From positions 6,364,001 through 6,428,000 of the forward strand of contig NC_020291.1 of assembly GCF_000340885.1 (NCBI RefSeq): a stretch of DNA of 64,000 nt, read 5' to 3'. Positions 9,188-17,854 of the stretch are shown piece after piece; the first letter of the stretch is position 1, and each line of letters opens with the position of its first letter. A program made the position numbers and the translations under genes. This DNA comes from Clostridium saccharoperbutylacetonicum N1-4(HMT). Its GTDB lineage: Bacteria > Bacillota > Clostridia > Clostridiales > Clostridiaceae. The notes under the pieces are model-generated. The model was not told the origin of the DNA. It saw only the letters and a list, made by a program, of their open reading frames with translations, and searched no databases.

Positions 9188-10342
9188 ATGTCTATTGAAA
9201 AATTCCATATCCAAGTATCTGATGAGGTACTTAATGATTTAAAATACAGATTGGAACATGTACGCTGGCCTGAGCAAATAGAAGGCTCAGATTGGGAACG
9301 AGGTACTGATATAAATTATTTAAAATCACTTGTTTCATATTGGAAGGACGAATTTGACTGGCGTGCACAAGAAAAGGAATTAAACCATTTTTCACATTTT
9401 CGCTGCAACGTGGATGGAATAGATGTTCACTTCATACACGAAAAAGGTAAAGGACCTAATCCAACACCAATTATCCTTACTCATGGATGGCCTGATAGTT
9501 TCATACGTTATCAAAAGATTATCCCACTTCTTACTGATCCTGCAAGTTATGGTGGTGATCCTAATGATTCTTTTGATGTAATTGTACCTTCACTACCTGG
9601 CTTTGGGTTTTCTAGTGCTTCAAAACATAGTGGCATGAATAATTATCGTGTTTCCGAGCTTTGGGCAAAACTAATGACTGAAAAGCTTGGCTATAGTAAA
9701 TTTGCTGCTGCAGGTGGTGATATTGGTTCAGGGGTTACAAGATACTTGGCATTAAACCATCCAGAACTTCTAATAGGAATACATCTAACAGATATCGGCA
9801 TTATTAGAAATCTTATGGTTTCTCAAAGTGAAGCAGAACTTTCAGAAGAAGAACTACAATATAAGAAAAATGCCTCTGAATGGATTTCAAATGAGGGAGG
9901 TTATATGTCTATTCAATCTACAAAACCTCAAACCATTGCCTACGGACTTTCTGACTCACCTGTGGGCTTGGCCGCATGGATTATAGAAAAATTTCGCAGC
10001 TGGAGTGATTGTAATGGTGATTTAAATAAGAACTTTAGTAAAGATGAACTTCTCACTAATATAATGATCTATTGGATCACAAATACCATAGGCTCATCAG
10101 CAAATGCATATTATGAAAATGTACATTCATTGCCACCAATGGGACATATAAACGTACCAACAGGCATAGCCCTTTTCCCAGCTGATGTATTGCTGCCACC
10201 TAAAAAATGGGCTATGAGCAATTTAAATGTCACTCGATGGACTACAATGCCCAAAGGTGGACATTTTACTTCTATGGAAGATCCTGAACCTCTCGCTAAG
10301 GAAATTCGAGCATTCTTCACACCTTATAGATCTAAAGAATAA
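9188..10342 (+). CDS. Epoxide hydrolase (EHN-type alpha/beta hydrolase)
   Basis: 384 residues from ATG 9188 (AAAGGAG site at 9174-9180); an upstream ATG at 9104 lacks one. The N-terminal EHN domain (about 1-110, 'FHIQVSDEVLNDLKYRLEHVRWP') precedes an alpha/beta-hydrolase fold with HGWP (99-102), nucleophile Asp178 in GGDIGSG and His359 in GGHF. These features match soluble microsomal-type epoxide hydrolases that open epoxides to diols. It is divergent from an AraC regulator. The natural substrate is not known. Confidence 0.85.
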   Translation: MSIEKFHIQVSDEVLNDLKYRLEHVRWPEQIEGSDWERGTDINYLKSLVSYWKDEFDWRAQEKELNHFSHFRCNVDGIDVHFIHEKGKGPNPTPIILTHGWPDSFIRYQKIIPLLTDPASYGGDPNDSFDVIVPSLPGFGFSSASKHSGMNNYRVSELWAKLMTEKLGYSKFAAAGGDIGSGVTRYLALNHPELLIGIHLTDIGIIRNLMVSQSEAELSEEELQYKKNASEWISNEGGYMSIQSTKPQTIAYGLSDSPVGLAAWIIEKFRSWSDCNGDLNKNFSKDELLTNIMIYWITNTIGSSANAYYENVHSLPPMGHINVPTGIALFPADVLLPPKKWAMSNLNVTRWTTMPKGGHFTSMEDPEPLAKEIRAFFTPYRSKE

Positions 10343-10474
10343 TAAACAATAATAGCTTTACTTTTATAAAGTCACAGATATAACACAATTGTTAAACAGA
10401 ATTAAAAAAAGAAATGTCAAGCTACATTGAAATAACAAATTCCATACACATAGTTAATAATTTTTACAATTTAG

Positions 10475-10561
10475 TATCTATTTCCCTAAATTGATACCGA
10501 AATAGATATTATAGAAAAAGTGGGCGGTAAATAACCTATCATATTACCCGCTATTTACCGC
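10475..10561 (-). terminator. Two perfect hairpins after a decayed reverse-strand gene
   Basis: TATCTATTTC/GAAATAGATA (10475-10508) and GCGGTAAATA/TATTTACCGC (10524-10561) are both perfect 10-bp stems. On the reverse strand the second is followed by CCACTTTTT, which makes it the likely terminator of the gene remnant that ends at 10577. Confidence 0.5.
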
Positions 10562-10576
10562 TTGCCTTATACTTCT

Positions 10577-10812
10577 TCACACCATGATATACAAGTTATG
10601 AATCATAACTTCCGTAATAGCCCTAACCAATCCTTGATGCATTGTCAAGTCTGCTCGGCTGTCTTTGTCAAAGTATACCATAACATCTACAACTTCTGAA
10701 TCATCTGCACTAAATATGATCTAACGTCCACCATATTTATGTGTATGCTTTTCCCCATTTTTAGTATAATTCAATACATAATTCTGCCCAATAATACTTC
10801 CATTATTTAATT
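10577..10812 (-). pseudogene. Decayed gene fragment with one in-frame stop
   Basis: Reading from about 10812 to a TGA at 10577 gives a protein-like sequence (…NGEKHTHKYGGR, then TAG, then IIFSADDSEVVDVMVYFD … AITEVMIHNLYIMV). It lacks a start codon and is interrupted by one TAG near 10726. A terminator hairpin follows. I do not recognise the family. The acidic, regular composition differs from the surrounding noncoding DNA, which supports a former gene. Confidence 0.4.
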
Positions 10813-11070
10813 AATATCTTGTGTTTATTTTACTTTAATTTACTTATTATCTTTTATTTGTGATAAGGTTCCCCCTTCATTATCCTAAACGCTTTTTTCT
10901 TTACTTATATAGGATTATTTAATCTATAATAAGTTTTTCAGTCAATTATATTATATTTGAATGCTTTTGTATGGTGTTTGTATTACCACATTCTTATGAG
11001 CCAATTAATTAAATTCAATATATACTTTAATATTCTTTTGTATTCTTTTTATATGGTCTTTATTCTACCT

Positions 11071-11340
11071 TCACCTTACAAGGCTTAACATAACATTAAT
11101 TCTATGCATATGCTGTATATATTGTATTGCTTGTCTATATGATGTATACAATATTTTATCTAAAGTAAGTATATTTCTAAACACTCTCTTTATAATTAAT
11201 ATCTTAAACATTATTAAAATTACTTTTCTCTTCATAAGATATATTAAATTCGCGCTTATCCACACAAAATTAATAATAATTATTAATAATGAAATTATCA
11301 ATGCTTTCATTATTAGGTCCGTCAGAATAGATTTAAGCAT
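11071..11340 (-). CDS. Small hydrophobic protein, function unknown
   Basis: 89 residues from ATG 11340, which is preceded by GGGGGA seven bases upstream; an earlier start at 11376 is unsupported. One strongly hydrophobic segment (about 9-32, ALIISLLIIIINFVWI) predicts a membrane anchor, and the rest is basic. No family recognised. The 10813-11070 stretch downstream holds nothing I can call. Confidence 0.35.
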   Translation of the reverse strand: MLKSILTDLIMKALIISLLIIIINFVWISANLIYLMKRKVILIMFKILIIKRVFRNILTLDKILYTSYRQAIQYIQHMHRINVMLSLVR

Positions 11341-11471
11341 GATATTTCCCCCATAAGTAAAGTAATAATTTTTCAATTTATCACACCATATATTTCAAAT
11401 ATCACATTATTCAATTATAAACGAACACTATTTCCATAAATCACTACACAAAATATACACATTGTAATTCA

Positions 11472-11612
11472 AATTTGCCATTATTCTGACACAATAATTT
11501 ACTATAATAAAATCATAAACTTGATAAAAACTTTTTTTCATAAATATTTACCCTATTAAATAATGAGTAACATTCATAATTCCCATTTATGATATGTTAC
11601 TCTTTTTATTTT
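11472..11612 (+). repeat. Dispersed repeat copy 1 with terminator: possible small RNA
   Basis: About 140 bases closely match 34541-34683 (shared start AATTTGCCATTATTCTGACA, then TATAAT, AACTTTTTTTCATAAATA and a terminal hairpin). The hairpin GAGTAACAT/ATGTTACTC (11565-11602) is followed by TTTTT. In the other copy the stem is GAGTAG/CTACTC, a compensatory change. This suggests a conserved RNA end, either a small RNA or the 3' tail of a mobile gene. Confidence 0.45.
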
Positions 11613-11721
11613 TGTAGCCACAACAGTCTAGCAATAGTAAATCAAAATAAGTTTTAGCCGCTATTTTACCGTATAACTCACCCATTTTTCTATCCACATA
11701 GTCAATATTAGGTATTATCAT
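11587..11721 (-). CDS. Possible 44-residue ORF
   Basis: An ORF opening MIIPNIDYVDRKMGELYGKI and ending just inside the hairpin shared with the forward repeat. The ribosome binding site (AGGTGT) is weak and no family is recognised. It could be a phage-derived scrap. 11722-12100 contains no feature I can support. Confidence 0.22.
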   Translation of the reverse strand: MIIPNIDYVDRKMGELYGKIAAKTYFDLLLLDCCGYKNKKSNIS

Positions 11722-12100
11722 TGTTACACCTATTTTCCCTTTACTTATTTTCCTTATAAATTATCAATTAATTTCTGGATTTATGTCAATATATTAGAAA
11801 TAAAAGTTTTAACTTTTTAAGATTCTTGATCTAACTATTAATCATATTTATAAAAATTATGCATTTAATGGATAATTATAAGAAATATTATCAATAATGT
11901 TTGTTCTATACTACAATATCATGGTCATTATTTGAAATTCCACTAATATATTAAATAAATTTCCTTAAAAAACAATATATAACAATATTTTAAAATAATC
12001 TGATAATTTGCCTCTAAAAGCTATATAAAAAAAATATCCTACAGTCTTGTCATTTGATAACGTTTTTTCTTCCTTATATTTACTTTTTTGTCTTAAAAGG

Positions 12101-12130
12101 TTGACTCTGTAAATTTTAGTGATAGCATAT
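12101..12130 (+). promoter_or_regulatory. Possible sol operon promoter
   Basis: TTGACT at 12101-12106 is followed 17-18 bases later by a poor -10 (AGCATA/GCATAT). In clostridia the sol promoter is activated by phosphorylated Spo0A; I found no clean TGNCGAA box nearby, only partial matches such as TTGTCTTA, so a Spo0A site is not claimed. Confidence 0.3.
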
Positions 12131-12132
12131 AT

Positions 12133-12183
12133 TTAATAACATTAAAAATTTAATATTTCATATAGAATTTTTAATGTTATTAA
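12133..12183 (+). other. Perfect 18-bp hairpin in the ald 5' leader
   Basis: Arms 12133-12150 and 12166-12183 are exactly complementary around a 15-base loop. The stem ends 13 bases before the AAGGAGG site (12196-12202) and has no T-run, so it should be part of the mRNA leader and not a terminator. Possible roles are mRNA stabilisation or, if read as DNA, a binding site for a dimer. Confidence 0.55.
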
Positions 12184-12209
12184 TTTTTAAATCATAAGGA
12201 GGATTAGTC

Positions 12210-13616
12210 ATGATTAAAGACACGCTAGTTTCTATAACAAAAGATTTAAAATTAAAAACAAATGTTGAAAATGCCAATCTAAAGAACTACAAGGATGATT
12301 CTTCATGTTTCGGAGTTTTCGAAAATGTTGAAAATGCTATAAGCAATGCCGTACACGCACAAAAGATATTATCCCTTCATTATACAAAAGAACAAAGAGA
12401 AAAAATCATAACTGAGATAAGAAAGGCCGCATTAGAAAATAAAGAGATTCTAGCTACAATGATTCTTGAAGAAACACATATGGGAAGATATGAAGATAAA
12501 ATATTAAAGCATGAATTAGTAGCTAAATACACTCCTGGGACAGAAGATTTAACTACTACTGCTTGGTCAGGAGATAACGGGCTTACAGTTGTAGAAATGT
12601 CTCCATATGGCGTTATAGGTGCAATAACTCCTTCTACGAATCCAACTGAAACTGTAATATGTAATAGTATAGGCATGATAGCTGCTGGAAATACTGTGGT
12701 ATTTAACGGACATCCAGGCGCTAAAAAATGTGTTGCTTTTGCTGTCGAAATGATAAATAAAGCTATTATTTCATGTGGTGGTCCTGAGAATTTAGTAACA
12801 ACTATAAAAAATCCAACTATGGACTCTCTAGATGCAATTATTAAGCACCCTTCAATAAAACTACTTTGCGGAACTGGAGGGCCAGGAATGGTAAAAACCC
12901 TCTTAAATTCTGGTAAGAAAGCTATAGGTGCTGGTGCTGGAAATCCACCAGTTATTGTAGATGATACTGCTGATATAGAAAAGGCTGGTAAGAGTATCAT
13001 TGAAGGCTGTTCTTTTGATAATAATTTACCTTGTATTGCAGAAAAAGAAGTATTTGTTTTTGAGAACGTTGCAGATGATTTAATATCTAACATGCTAAAA
13101 AATAATGCTGTAATTATAAATGAAGATCAAGTATCAAAGTTAATAGATTTAGTATTACAAAAAAATAATGAAACTCAAGAATACTCTATAAATAAGAAAT
13201 GGGTCGGAAAAGATGCAAAATTATTCTTAGATGAAATAGATGTTGAGTCTCCTTCAAGTGTTAAATGCATAATCTGCGAAGTAAGTGCAAGTCATCCATT
13301 TGTTATGACAGAACTCATGATGCCAATATTACCAATTGTAAGAGTTAAAGATATAGATGAAGCTATTGAATATGCAAAAATAGCAGAACAAAATAGAAAA
13401 CATAGTGCCTATATTTATTCAAAAAATATAGACAACCTAAATAGGTTTGAAAGAGAAATCGATACTACTATCTTTGTAAAGAATGCTAAATCTTTTGCCG
13501 GTGTTGGTTATGAAGCAGAAGGCTTTACAACTTTCACTATTGCTGGATCCACTGGTGAAGGAATAACTTCTGCAAGAAATTTTACAAGACAAAGAAGATG
13601 TGTACTCGCCGGTTAA
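12210..13616 (+). CDS. ald: CoA-acylating butyraldehyde dehydrogenase
   Basis: 468 residues, matching the CoA-dependent aldehyde dehydrogenases of C. beijerinckii-type sol operons, which reduce butyryl-CoA (and acetyl-CoA) to the aldehyde with NADH. The nucleotide-binding loop GTGGPGMV is at about 221-228 and the catalytic cysteine is Cys275 in NNLPCIAEKE. The start has a strong AAGGAGG. It is the first gene of ald-ctfA-ctfB-adc, all forward. The product aldehyde can be reduced by alcohol dehydrogenases such as the one at 732-1892. Confidence 0.96.
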   Translation: MIKDTLVSITKDLKLKTNVENANLKNYKDDSSCFGVFENVENAISNAVHAQKILSLHYTKEQREKIITEIRKAALENKEILATMILEETHMGRYEDKILKHELVAKYTPGTEDLTTTAWSGDNGLTVVEMSPYGVIGAITPSTNPTETVICNSIGMIAAGNTVVFNGHPGAKKCVAFAVEMINKAIISCGGPENLVTTIKNPTMDSLDAIIKHPSIKLLCGTGGPGMVKTLLNSGKKAIGAGAGNPPVIVDDTADIEKAGKSIIEGCSFDNNLPCIAEKEVFVFENVADDLISNMLKNNAVIINEDQVSKLIDLVLQKNNETQEYSINKKWVGKDAKLFLDEIDVESPSSVKCIICEVSASHPFVMTELMMPILPIVRVKDIDEAIEYAKIAEQNRKHSAYIYSKNIDNLNRFEREIDTTIFVKNAKSFAGVGYEAEGFTTFTIAGSTGEGITSARNFTRQRRCVLAG

Positions 13617-13711
13617 TCTCTTGCTAAACTTATATATATATTTATTCATATAACTTTAATACGCAATGTTCCCACAAAATATTAAAAACTATTTAGAAGG
13701 GAGATATTAAA

Positions 13712-14365
13712 ATGAATAAATTAATAAAATTAACAGATTTAAATCGGATTTTCAAAGATGGCATGACAATTATGGTTGGGGGTTTTTTAGATTGCGGAAC
13801 TCCTGAAAACATCATAGATATGTTAGTTGATTTAAATATAAAAAATCTGACTATTATAAGCAATGATACAGCTTTTCCTGATAAAGGAATTGGAAAACTT
13901 ATTGTAAATGGTCAAGTTTCTAAAGTAATTGCTTCACATATTGGAACTAATCCCGAAACTGGAAAAAAAATGAGCTCTGGTGAGCTTAAAGTTGAGCTTT
14001 CCCCACAAGGAACACTGATTGAAAGAATTCGTGCAGCTGGATCTGGCCTCGGAGGTGTATTAACTCCAACAGGGCTTGGTACTATCGTTGAAGAAGGTAA
14101 GAAAAAAGTCACTATCGATGGCAAAGAATATCTATTAGAACTTCCTTTATCTGCTGATGTTTCATTAATAAAAGGTAGCATTGTGGATGAATTTGGAAAT
14201 ACCTTCTATAGAGCTGCTACTAAAAATTTCAATCCATATATGGCAATGGCTGCAAAAACAGTTATAGTTGAAGCAGAAAATTTAGTAAAATGTGAAGATT
14301 TAAAAAGAGATGCCATAATGACTCCTGGCGTATTAGTAGATTATATCGTTAAGGAGGCGGCTTAA
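13712..14365 (+). CDS. ctfA: Acetoacetyl-CoA:acetate/butyrate CoA-transferase, subunit A
   Basis: 217 residues, the normal length of the alpha subunit of family I CoA-transferases, with the glycine-rich VGGFLDCGTPE near the N-terminus and the typical 'GSGLGGVLTPTGLGTIVEEGK' region. Together with CtfB it moves CoA from acetoacetyl-CoA to acetate or butyrate, re-assimilating acids and yielding acetoacetate for Adc. Start has GAAGGGAG. The stop is directly followed by the ctfB start, so translation is coupled. Confidence 0.95.
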   Translation: MNKLIKLTDLNRIFKDGMTIMVGGFLDCGTPENIIDMLVDLNIKNLTIISNDTAFPDKGIGKLIVNGQVSKVIASHIGTNPETGKKMSSGELKVELSPQGTLIERIRAAGSGLGGVLTPTGLGTIVEEGKKKVTIDGKEYLLELPLSADVSLIKGSIVDEFGNTFYRAATKNFNPYMAMAAKTVIVEAENLVKCEDLKRDAIMTPGVLVDYIVKEAA

Positions 14366-15031
14366 TTGATTGTAGATAAAGTTTTAGCCAAAGAGATAAT
14401 TGCCAAAAGGGTTGCGAAAGAACTAAAAAAAGGCCAACTCGTAAACCTTGGAATAGGACTTCCAACTTTAGTAGCAAATTATGTGCCGAAAGAAATGAAC
14501 ATTACTTTTGAATCAGAAAATGGCATGGTTGGTATGGCTCAAATGGCCTCATCAGGTGAAAATGATCCAGATATAATAAATGCTGGTGGGGAATATGTAA
14601 CCTTATTACCTCAAGGTGCATTTTTTGATAGTTCAATGTCTTTCGCACTAATAAGAGGAGGACATGTTGATGTTGCTGTTCTTGGTGCTCTAGAAGTTGA
14701 TGAAAAAGGTAATTTAGCTAACTGGATTGTTCCAAATAAAATTGTCCCAGGTATGGGAGGCGCTATGGATTTAGCAATAGGTGCCAAAAGAATAATAGTG
14801 GCAATGCAACATACCGGAAAAGGTAAACCTAAAATTGTAAAAAAATGCATTCTCCCACTTACTGCTAAAGCTCAGGTAGATTTAATTGTTACAGAGCTTT
14901 GTGTAATTGATGTAACAAATGATGGTTTACTTTTAAAAGAAATTCATAAAGATACAACTATTGATGAAATAAAATTTTTAACAGATGCAGATTTAATTAT
15001 TCCAGATAACTTAAAAATTATGGATATCTGA
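14366..15031 (+). CDS. ctfB: Acetoacetyl-CoA:acetate/butyrate CoA-transferase, subunit B
   Basis: 221 residues with the family's SENG motif at about 50-53, whose glutamate (E51) forms the CoA thioester. The start is TTG immediately after the ctfA stop, supported by AAGGAGG (14351-14357) inside ctfA. The protein pairs with CtfA in a cytosolic heterotetramer. The TTG start and zero-base gap suggest tuned 1:1 synthesis. Confidence 0.95.
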   Translation: MIVDKVLAKEIIAKRVAKELKKGQLVNLGIGLPTLVANYVPKEMNITFESENGMVGMAQMASSGENDPDIINAGGEYVTLLPQGAFFDSSMSFALIRGGHVDVAVLGALEVDEKGNLANWIVPNKIVPGMGGAMDLAIGAKRIIVAMQHTGKGKPKIVKKCILPLTAKAQVDLIVTELCVIDVTNDGLLLKEIHKDTTIDEIKFLTDADLIIPDNLKIMDI

Positions 15032-15103
15032 ATCATTCTATTTTAAATATATAACTTTAAAAATCTTATGTATTACAATCTAAGAAAAGAGGTTGATTAT
15101 TTT

Positions 15104-15844
15104 ATGTTAGAAAGTGAAGTATCTAAACAAATTACAACTCCACTTGCTGCTCCAGCGTTTCCTAGGGGACCATATAGATTTCATAATAGAGAATATCTAA
15201 ACATTATTTATCGAACTGATTTAGATGCTCTTCGAAAAATAGTACCAGAGCCACTTGAATTAGATGGAGCATATGTTAGATTTGAGATGATGGCTATGCC
15301 TGATACAACTGGTCTAGGCTCATATACAGAATGTGGTCAAGCTATTCCAGTAAAATATAATGGGATTAAAGGTGACTACTTGCATATGATGTATCTAGAT
15401 AATGAACCCGCTATTGCTGTTGGAAGAGAAAGTAGCGCTTATCCAAAAAAGCTTGGTTATCCAAAGCTATTTGTTGATTCAGACACTTTAGTTGGAACAC
15501 TTAAGTATGGTACATTACCAGTAGCTACTGCAACAATGGGATACAAGCACGAGCCTCTAGATCTTAAAGAAGCTTATAATCAAATTGCAAGACCCAATTT
15601 TATGCTAAAAATCATCCAAGGTTATGATGGTAAGCCAAGAATTTGTGAACTAATATGTGCAGAAAATACTGATATAACTATTCACGGTGCTTGGACTGGA
15701 AGTGCACGTCTGCAATTATTTAGCCATGCACTAGCTCCTCTTGCTGATTTACCTGTATTAGAGATTGTATCAGCATCTCATATCCTAACAGATTTAACTC
15801 TTGGAACACCTAAGGTTGTACATGATTATCTTTCCCTTAAATAA
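15104..15844 (+). CDS. adc: Acetoacetate decarboxylase
   Basis: 246 residues from ATG 15104, after AAGAGG; an upstream ATG at 15068 is less likely because family members start MLESEVSKQI. The Schiff-base lysine Lys115 and neighbouring Lys116 are present in SAYPKKLGYPK. The enzyme decarboxylates acetoacetate to acetone and CO2. It is the last gene of the sol operon and, unlike in C. acetobutylicum, lies on the same strand as ald-ctfAB. Confidence 0.96.
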   Translation: MLESEVSKQITTPLAAPAFPRGPYRFHNREYLNIIYRTDLDALRKIVPEPLELDGAYVRFEMMAMPDTTGLGSYTECGQAIPVKYNGIKGDYLHMMYLDNEPAIAVGRESSAYPKKLGYPKLFVDSDTLVGTLKYGTLPVATATMGYKHEPLDLKEAYNQIARPNFMLKIIQGYDGKPRICELICAENTDITIHGAWTGSARLQLFSHALAPLADLPVLEIVSASHILTDLTLGTPKVVHDYLSLK

Positions 15845-15848
15845 AAAT

Positions 15849-15890
15849 AATATAGAATAACCACTACAAAAGTAGTCGTTATTCTATATT
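15849..15890 (+). terminator. Long hairpin ending the sol operon
   Basis: AATATAGAATAAC/GTTATTCTATATT is a perfect 13-bp stem (15849-15861 with 15878-15890) with an inner ACTAC/GTAGT stem. It starts five bases after the adc stop. The T-run is weak. 15891-16140 holds no gene I can see. Confidence 0.65.
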
Positions 15891-16140
15891 ATAAATCAAA
15901 CTGTAAAACTTAGGTTTTATATTACCTAGCAATATTTCACTACTAGCATTAGATTAGTTAAAATACAAAGTGTCTGTGCATTGCGGAAGCATCCTTAATC
16001 TATCTTTTTCTCTCCTTCTTCATATATTAATAAAATTTTCAACATCTCATGTAATTTTTTTTTGCTTTGCATATTTAATTCCCAGAACTATCATTCTTAA
16101 TATGTACATTATAATAATCCCCACGACATAAAACAAAAAA

Positions 16141-16196
16141 GGCTTAACCATTTCAGTTAAGCCATTCTTCATTATACATTGGTACTCCCAGCGGGA
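16141..16196. other. Left attachment site: copy of tRNA-Arg 3' end and its terminator
   Basis: These 56 bases match 52795-52850 at 53 of 56 positions. The shared block includes the hairpin GGCTTAAC/GTTAAGCC and the tRNA 3' end read backwards (TGGTACTCCCAGCGGGA, 16180-16196). It marks the outer left end of the integrated DNA. Downstream, a paired TGTCCCC repeat (16324-16342, 11-base period) resembles integrase arm sites. The rest of 16197-16524 has no gene. Confidence 0.75.
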
Positions 16197-16524
16197 TACC
16201 ACCTATATATTTAACTATATTCATCTATATTGATTTATATTATTCTACATTCGATGTTCACTTAACTTAAGCACATTTCAATATTGATTTAATATGATCT
16301 AAATTTATCCTCATATTTGCAAAGTGTCCCCTTTGTGTCCCCTTTTTACTCTCCTATTTTAAAAGTAAGATAGTTGTTATTGCTTGTTTTATATGCTAAT
16401 CGTCTTATCATTTGTTTTCCTCCTTAGTTTGGATAATTTGATTTTACTATATTACAATTTTTCGTTGTGATCCTGGGAATGAAATTGATCTTTACCAAAA
16501 ATCATATTGAAATACTAAATACAA

Positions 16525-16713
16525 ATGATAACAATAGGAAAAAAGAGCAAATATGAAGTACACTTATTAAATGAAATGGCAAATGCTATCGAGTGTCATT
16601 ATCTCAAAGCTGAAAGGGAATTAACTAACTTCTTGTATTCAATTGATGATAATCAATTGTTTAAAGCCTACATAAGTAATGGCTTATACTGTTGGCATAA
16701 AAGACTAGGTTAA
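16525..16713 (+). CDS. Possible small protein, 62 residues
   Basis: Open frame with a balanced, protein-like composition (…ECHYLKAERELTNFLYSIDD…) but no convincing ribosome binding site before ATG 16525. It ends just before a shared terminator. It could be a truncated cargo gene. No family recognised. Confidence 0.35.
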   Translation: MITIGKKSKYEVHLLNEMANAIECHYLKAERELTNFLYSIDDNQLFKAYISNGLYCWHKRLG

Positions 16714-16731
16714 TATCATAAATTAAATAAA

Positions 16732-16770
16732 AACTCGTAGGTAGCTTAATTGTTACTTACGGGTTATTTT
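16732..16770. terminator. Bidirectional terminator between convergent small genes
   Basis: AACTCGTAGGTA pairs with TACTTACGGGTT, followed by TATTTTT on the forward strand and TTTTTATT on the reverse. A diverged copy of this hairpin lies at about 20010-20047 beside a remnant of the gene at 16753, so gene and terminator were duplicated together. Confidence 0.6.
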
Positions 16771-16944
16771 TCTGCTATTGAATAAATCTGGATCAACTAC
16801 AATTCCATCTTGACACAACTTCACATAATCGTCGTTTTCCTCAGATACTTCATATCCAGCACTTTCTATTAATTCAATTTCTTTTTTAAAATCTTCAGTT
16901 GAAGTATTTTCTCTATATATTTCTATTGATTCCTTAATTATCAT
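16753..16944 (-). CDS. Small acidic protein, function unknown
   Basis: 63 residues with a strong AAGGTGGGG site six bases before ATG 16944 and only 24 bases after the Spo0E-like gene, so it is in that operon. It reads like a soluble acidic regulator (…IESAGYEVSEENDDYVKLCQ…GIVVDPDLF). A frameshifted relative of its C-terminal half (ESADY / YEVFEQ…GIVINSDL) lies at 19869-20018 in the opposite orientation. Family unknown. Confidence 0.6.
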   Translation of the reverse strand: MIIKESIEIYRENTSTEDFKKEIELIESAGYEVSEENDDYVKLCQDGIVVDPDLFNSRKITRK

Positions 16945-16968
16945 CTAAGCCCCACCTTTATATAAAAA

Positions 16969-17148
16969 TCAAACTTTTCTTTTCATACTTATGTTTATGT
17001 ATATATCTAAATTCCTGCTAACAATTATTACCTCATTAGAACTCCGTCCATATATTTCAATTGCCTTATATAGATTTGCCCTAGCTTTTCCCATGGCTTG
17101 GTTAAGCTTAAAAATAGCTTCATCATTTTTCAATTTAAATTCCCTCAT
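16969..17148 (-). CDS. Spo0E-like aspartyl-phosphate phosphatase, copy 2
   Basis: 59 residues from ATG 17148, which overlaps the preceding stop (ATGA), or 54 from a TTG at 17133. The layout NLYKAIEIYG-(7)-VIIVSRNLDIYI fits the Spo0E family helix-turn-helix pair, whose SQxLD motif is needed to dephosphorylate Spo0A~P. Here SQ has become SR, so activity may be altered. It is highly similar to copy 1 at 17388. If active it would delay Spo0A-driven sporulation and solvent production. The assignment is by motif only. Confidence 0.6.
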   Translation of the reverse strand: MREFKLKNDEAIFKLNQAMGKARANLYKAIEIYGRSSNEVIIVSRNLDIYINISMKRKV

Positions 17149-17336
17149 TTTCCCCCGTATATTATCTCCTTATTTTTCTTAAATGCTTTAGGCTTATGCC
17201 ATTCTATTGGTACATTTGCTATACACATACATTCAGAGCTATTATCCTTGAAAATACAATTACCACAACTGTCCTCATGGATTTCACAATATTTAACTAA
17301 TAATTTATATATCATTATTGCTAATATATTTTTCAT
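17145..17336 (-). CDS. Small cysteine-rich protein between the Spo0E-like genes
   Basis: 63 residues with a C-x6-C-x2-C-x8-C-x-C cluster in the middle that suggests metal binding. ATG 17336 follows GTGGGG. Its stop overlaps the start of the downstream Spo0E-like gene by ATGA, so the two are translationally coupled. No family recognised. Confidence 0.55.
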   Translation of the reverse strand: MKNILAIMIYKLLVKYCEIHEDSCGNCIFKDNSSECMCIANVPIEWHKPKAFKKNKEIIYGGK

Positions 17337-17387
17337 ATCTACTACCCCACTTTTGCCACTTCTTTAAATCAAAATTACATTCCATTT

Positions 17388-17552
17388 TCAAAAATTTTCT
17401 TTCATACTTATGTTTATATATGTATCTAAATTTTGACTTGCAATTACCACCTCATTAGAACCCAAGCCATATATTTCAACAGCCTTGTATAAATCTGTCC
17501 TAGCTTTTTGTATAGCTTGGTTGAGCTCAGAAATAGCTTTATTATTTTTCAA
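17388..17552 (-). CDS. Spo0E-like aspartyl-phosphate phosphatase, copy 1
   Basis: 54 residues from a TTG at 17552 that has GGGGGA six bases upstream; longer in-frame ATG starts are less well placed. The C-terminal half, DLYKAVEIYGLGSNEVVIASQNLD, contains the SQxLD signature of Spo0E-family phosphatases that act on Spo0A~P. It is about 70% identical by eye to copy 2. It is the first gene of a four-gene reverse operon (17552-16753) beside the quorum-sensing pair. Function is inferred from motif and length. Confidence 0.65.
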   Translation of the reverse strand: MKNNKAISELNQAIQKARTDLYKAVEIYGLGSNEVVIASQNLDTYINISMKENF

Positions 17553-17750
17553 CTTTAATCCCCCCATTTTACTGATAACGGTGTAAAATAACTGTAGGTT
17601 ACTATGAATTTCTTTCTTCCAAACACAAACTGGTGTTCGTTTCAAAGCAACAACAAATTTCATTTTCCGCTCTTAATACTATTGCTTATTTATTTTAAAT
17701 GCCTACTGCCTGAATAAATTATATTGCCATCTCTAATATTTGTAAAATTA

Positions 17751-17790
17751 AAAAAAAACAAGTGAACTTGTCCAAGTTTACTTGTTTTTT
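17751..17790. terminator. Bidirectional terminator after the signal peptide gene
   Basis: AACAAGTgAACTTG and CAAGTTtACTTGTT form a near-perfect stem flanked by A-run and T-run. On the reverse strand it ends the regulator-peptide operon and separates it from the Spo0E-like operon. Confidence 0.75.
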
Positions 17791-17854
17791 GCTTGACTTT
17801 TTTCCTGCTTTTAATAACGATTTTTTCTATTTTTTTGTTGCTCCCGTATTGTTA

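Noticed and set aside
12050..12130. Spo0A boxes upstream of ald
   Set aside because: Only partial matches to TGNCGAA were found by eye, so no site is claimed although Spo0A control is expected from related operons.
12380..13093. 237-codon open frame antisense to ald
   Set aside because: It lies entirely within the well-supported ald gene, has no ribosome site and reads like a codon-bias shadow.
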